NCBI GenBank assembly: GCA_019911805.1
Contig: JAIOJV010000052.1
Span: forward strand, 171,413 to 235,412
Source of the DNA: Gammaproteobacteria bacterium
GTDB lineage: Bacteria; Pseudomonadota; Gammaproteobacteria; Thiohalobacterales; Thiohalobacteraceae
Direction: 5' to 3'
Length of the DNA stretch: 64,000 nt
A model generated the notes under the pieces. It was not told the origin of the DNA. It ran no database searches and was given only the letters and a program-made list of their open reading frames with translations. Of the stretch, positions 61,593-64,000 are shown piece after piece. The position numbers were made by a program, and so were the translations under genes. Position 1 is the stretch's first letter; every line of letters starts with the position of its first letter.

Positions 61593-61671
61593 AAACCCGG
61601 TGAGCAGGCGTGCTTGTGCGTGCTGCGCCATGACGGCACTTCCAGACTCGATTGCTTAATTACGTTCAGGC

Positions 61672-61716
61672 ACAAATGTATCGGGTTTCTTTACAAATGT
61701 GTCGGATTGCTTTACA
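61672..61716 (+). promoter_or_regulatory. Tandem activator-site-like repeat upstream of the VPxPA-CTERM gene
   Basis: Two direct 21-bp copies (61672-61692 and 61693-61713) match at 18 positions; shared words are ACAAATGT, TCGG and CTTT, and ACA follows the second copy. Twenty-one bases are two helical turns, placing both sites on one face. They lie about 65-110 bp upstream of the -24 element, where enhancer-binding proteins of sigma-54 promoters bind. PrsR, known from PEP-CTERM/EPS systems, is a reasonable candidate binder, but this is inference. Confidence 0.72.
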
Positions 61717-61778
61717 GATAATTTTAAAGAAAAGCTCTCCATCCTCCTAAGGCGCTGATAGCTAACGAATACAAGAAG

Positions 61779-61794
61779 CGGTACGAGAATTGCT
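61779..61794 (+). promoter_or_regulatory. Sigma-54 (RpoN) promoter
   Basis: CGGTACGAGAATTGCT fits the -24/-12 consensus (TGGCACG-N4-TTGCW) with GG and GC exactly ten bases apart and only two mismatches. The predicted start of transcription is near 61805, leaving a ~48-base leader to the ATG. The preceding sequence 61593-61671 shows no gene or clear terminator. Confidence 0.82.
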
Positions 61795-61852
61795 ACCCGT
61801 GTTAAAGCTTCCAACAAGCAATAGAAATACATACTCCTGAGGGTCACCACGA

Positions 61853-62575
61853 ATGAATAAGAAAGTTCACCGTACGGCATTTCTACCCTTCGCTGCATCG
61901 CTGACACTGGGACTCCTGTCTCAGGCGGCGACCGCCGCAACGATGTCTACCAGCGTCACCATCCCGGTGACTGCAGGCAGTGGTTATTCCGTGACTCCGG
62001 CCACGGGGTTGGCTCAGTTTGATCCGGCCAATGGAACACTGACTGGCATTGCATTGGGTCTCGATATCAGCAGTTACGACCTGACACTCAGTCTCAACGG
62101 TTGGGATGACCCCGAAACCGGCGCCCAGTTTCAGTACACATACCTGTCCGCGCAGATATCAATCGATGCAGCAACTCCCGGCGGCGGCGGTCTGCTTTTC
62201 TCGTCGACCGTGGTTGGTGACGTAATTTTTGATGAGTTTGACACCATCAACGTATCCGGGTCATCCGGCGGACCGGAGATTGAGGACGCGACTACACGTT
62301 TGTCGGATGCGAGCCTCTTCACAAACTTCATTGGTACCGGCGATGTTTCAATACTGAGTCTGGGTATCTACAGTTTCGGCTACCCGCGTATGGTCACGCT
62401 GGATGACGGGACGTCCGTAGGTGGTGATCCGTACATAGACAACTTCAACGTCGGGCCGTCCATATTGACTATCGACTACACCTATACGCCGACCGCCGTG
62501 CCCGTACCAGCCGCCATCTGGCTGCTGGGTTCCGGGCTATTGGGGTTGGCAGGCTTCAAACGCAGGACGGTCTGA
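61853..62575 (+). CDS. Secreted protein with VPxPA-type PEP-CTERM sorting signal
   Basis: This 240-aa protein has a Sec signal peptide (MNKKVHRTAFLPFAASLTLGL... cut after ATAA near residue 30), a beta-rich Thr/Ser/Gly body, and the C-terminal tail VPVPAAIWLLGSGLLGL followed by KRR. The tail has the three parts of PEP-CTERM-like signals: a proline motif, a transmembrane helix and a basic end. An exosortase would cleave it and hand it to the surface or matrix. The body resembles nothing I recognise. The gene has its own sigma-54 promoter, as known for PEP-CTERM genes of EPS-forming bacteria. Confidence 0.88.
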   Translation: MNKKVHRTAFLPFAASLTLGLLSQAATAATMSTSVTIPVTAGSGYSVTPATGLAQFDPANGTLTGIALGLDISSYDLTLSLNGWDDPETGAQFQYTYLSAQISIDAATPGGGGLLFSSTVVGDVIFDEFDTINVSGSSGGPEIEDATTRLSDASLFTNFIGTGDVSILSLGIYSFGYPRMVTLDDGTSVGGDPYIDNFNVGPSILTIDYTYTPTAVPVPAAIWLLGSGLLGLAGFKRRTV

Positions 62576-62887
62576 CCACAAGACCCCGAATCAGCGCATC
62601 CATCGGCGGTGTCATCGTTTTCGGTGGCACCGGCCGGCTGGTGCACCGATCGTCAAACGGCTTCTGGCAGGCGGTGAGTCCATCACGGCACTCAGAAGGC
62701 CATCCTGACCACCGACCTCTCGATCCTCGGCAAAGTAGGGTGCGACGACCTGGCGATCCTCACGCTGGATGGCATCGATAATCCAACACGCCCAAACCGC
62801 ATTTATCACGCCTACGCCCCGCCTTGAATACCCGCGGCAATCCCCAGTTTCAGGGCATTGCCGGCACGCTTGCATTAATTCGGTAAC
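62576..62887. other. Intergenic region before the toxin-antitoxin pair
   Basis: About 310 bp without a supported gene. A stem of GGTGTCATCG with CGGTGGCACC (two G-U pairs, TTTT loop) at 62608-62631 may weakly terminate the VPxPA-CTERM message, though no U tract follows. A minus-strand open frame of 87 codons (62612-62875) has no recognisable family or ribosome site; it could be a decayed gene fragment. Confidence 0.45.
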
Positions 62888-62910
62888 GAACTATCATAAG
62901 AATATAGTTC
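62888..62910. promoter_or_regulatory. Palindromic operator candidate of the antitoxin operon
   Basis: GAACTAT and ATAGTTC form a perfect inverted repeat around nine bases, 20 bp before the antitoxin ATG, in an AT-rich patch. Autoregulatory Xre-type antitoxins bind such palindromes over their promoter. A GGAG ribosome site follows at about 62917. Confidence 0.65.
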
Positions 62911-62929
62911 TTTATCGGAGACAAGAGCC

Positions 62930-63397
62930 ATGCCATCGGCCAGCCAGACGGGGGAAGATATCTTTCCGGAAGCCATTCTTGAGAACGAGCACATTTCGCG
63001 CGAAGAGGAAGCCGAGGCGCTGATCAAGGCCTTCTTTACGATTGCGGAGGAGTGGGGCCTTACGCCAGACGATGCGCGCGCCCTGCTGGGCAATCCGGGG
63101 AAGACGCGCTTCTACGAGTTGCGCAAAGGTGCAGAGCGTACCGTCCACGGATTGTCTGACGACGAGCTCGATCGGCTGGCGTATATCACCGGCATCTATT
63201 ATTCCCTCGGCATCCTTTTCTCACCGGAGAACATGTTGCGGTGGTTGTGCAATCCCGCCCAGACCAGTGATCAGACCAGTGATGGGCGGATACGGCCATG
63301 GGGTATGGGGGCGCCCTTGGAGCACTTGCGGGTGGGCAAGATGGAACATCTCATCGATGTCTACCGGTACGTGAATGGCTTGCGGGGCAATCTTTGA
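62930..63397 (+). CDS. Xre/MbcA/ParS-type antitoxin (DUF2384 toxin-binding domain)
   Basis: The 155-aa protein has a helical N-terminal DNA-binding region (EEEAEALIKAFFTIAEEWGLTPDDARALLGN, about 25-60) and a C-terminal MbcA/ParS/Xre toxin-binding domain with ERTVHGLSDDELDRLAYITGIYYSLGILF and PWGMGAPLEHLRVGKMEHLIDVYRYVNGLRG. This is the standard antitoxin of RES-domain toxins, which it neutralises and represses together with. The toxin gene starts on its stop codon. Confidence 0.9.
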   Translation: MPSASQTGEDIFPEAILENEHISREEEAEALIKAFFTIAEEWGLTPDDARALLGNPGKTRFYELRKGAERTVHGLSDDELDRLAYITGIYYSLGILFSPENMLRWLCNPAQTSDQTSDGRIRPWGMGAPLEHLRVGKMEHLIDVYRYVNGLRGNL

Positions 63398-64000
63398 AGC
63401 CCACGCTGCCGCCCAGGCGCAGCCTGTCCTGGAGGGCACAATACCGTATCATCCCGACCCTGTACCCGCCGGTTGATCTGTTCGAACGCACCGACCTGAC
63501 GGAGCGACAGAAGCGGGCCGTATTTCATGCACAACGGCGCATCAATCCCCGCTTGCGACAAGCGGCGGGAGGCCTCGACCTCGTACGCCGCGGCGATAGG
63601 GTCCACGGCAGCAACGCATCGGTCGTCATGGCACCGTTTGCCCATCTCGGCTATACGACCCGTTTCTCCGATGGAAGCTACGGCGTCTATTACGCGGCGC
63701 GGACATTGGAAACGGCGATCCGGGAAACCGTCTATCACACGGAGCGCGAGGCACGGATAGCCGGCCTGGCGCCGCAAGCGTTCCACCGGCGGGTGTTTAT
63801 CGGCAAGGTCTCGAAGGCGATGTACGACGTGCGGGCACCGCGATATGCCGATCTGCATCAGCCCGATACGGATGTGCCGGCACAAGCCTTTGCACGCTGG
63901 CTGCTTTCCGTCGATCGGGATGCCTGGGGCATTGTGTATCACAGCGTGCGCCATCCCGGCGGCGATTGCATCGCCGCATTCCGGCCAACCGCCGTCTCAC
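63394..64000 (+). CDS. RES-domain toxin (cut by the window end)
   Basis: At least 202 codons are present from a TTG that overlaps the antitoxin stop (TTGA). The RES residues are visible: Arg90 in TTRFSDGSYG, Glu111 in AIRETVYHTE, and Ser184 in GIVYHSVRHPGG. RES toxins of this kind degrade NAD+ and stop growth when freed from the antitoxin. Only the last part of the protein lies beyond the window. TTG is inferred from coupling and the length of the conserved N-terminus; a later start is possible but would cut into the domain. Confidence 0.88.
   Translation, partial: MKPTLPPRRSLSWRAQYRIIPTLYPPVDLFERTDLTERQKRAVFHAQRRINPRLRQAAGGLDLVRRGDRVHGSNASVVMAPFAHLGYTTRFSDGSYGVYYAARTLETAIRETVYHTEREARIAGLAPQAFHRRVFIGKVSKAMYDVRAPRYADLHQPDTDVPAQAFARWLLSVDRDAWGIVYHSVRHPGGDCIAAFRPTAVS

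Noticed and set aside
62612-62875. Minus-strand 87-codon frame before the antitoxin
   Set aside because: No start signal or family resemblance; at most a gene remnant, noted in the intergenic entry.

Overview
The window looks like chromosome of a GC-rich gammaproteobacterium. The strongest sign is the gene order rpmF-plsX-fabH-fabD-fabG-acpP-fabF-pabC-mltG-tmk-holB-pilZ-tatD next to a yceD and near a yceF-type maf, which is the gammaproteobacterial fatty-acid/ribosomal cluster. A long FadE-type acyl-CoA dehydrogenase agrees. I cannot name the genus from the sequence alone. No rRNA, tRNA, CRISPR array, insertion sequence or complete prophage was seen.

Region 1 (about 0.3-29.6 kb) is an exopolysaccharide locus of the exosortase-A/PEP-CTERM-associated type. 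It opens with a malate dehydrogenase-like gene and a polyisoprenyl-phosphate sugar transferase. Next come the export lipoprotein, chain-length determinant, tyrosine-kinase-like protein, outer-membrane barrel, ExeA-like ATPase and polysaccharide deacetylase. A tailoring module follows: asparagine-synthase-like amidotransferase, free-standing acyl carrier protein, AMP-forming ligase, NadE-like enzyme and a small tyrosine phosphatase. A four-gene block on the opposite strand (ATP-grasp, deacetylase, DegT aminotransferase, FemAB-like acyltransferase) interrupts it. The plus strand then resumes with a GT2, two alpha/beta hydrolases, a GT4, an O-antigen-ligase-like polymerase, two more GT4 enzymes and a second amidotransferase. 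No exosortase gene is present, and the kinase has lost its Walker A lysine.

Region 2 (29.8-33.4 kb) holds two divergent lipoprotein genes. The large one has four cadherin/He_PIG-like repeats and a fibronectin-III-like end; the small one resembles that end.

Region 3 (33.5-51.0 kb) is housekeeping: maf, a two-subunit biotin-dependent pyruvate carboxylase/oxaloacetate decarboxylase, then the yceD-to-tatD cluster. Most gaps of this cluster from fabH onward carry palindromic repeats built from 10-11 bp units of the type CACGGAAATA. Two 236-bp copies face each other on either side of holB-pilZ.

Region 4 (51.1-59.1 kb) is a tightly packed minus-strand beta-oxidation operon (fadE, fadI-like, fadJ-like, long-chain acyl-CoA ligase, YciA-like thioesterase).

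Region 5 (59.3-64.0 kb) has a class V aminotransferase with an AT-rich patch, a class I fructose-bisphosphate aldolase, and a secreted protein with a VPxPA-CTERM sorting tail. The last is preceded by a convincing sigma-54 promoter with a tandem upstream activator-like repeat. An Xre/MbcA-type antitoxin with a RES-domain toxin is cut by the window end.
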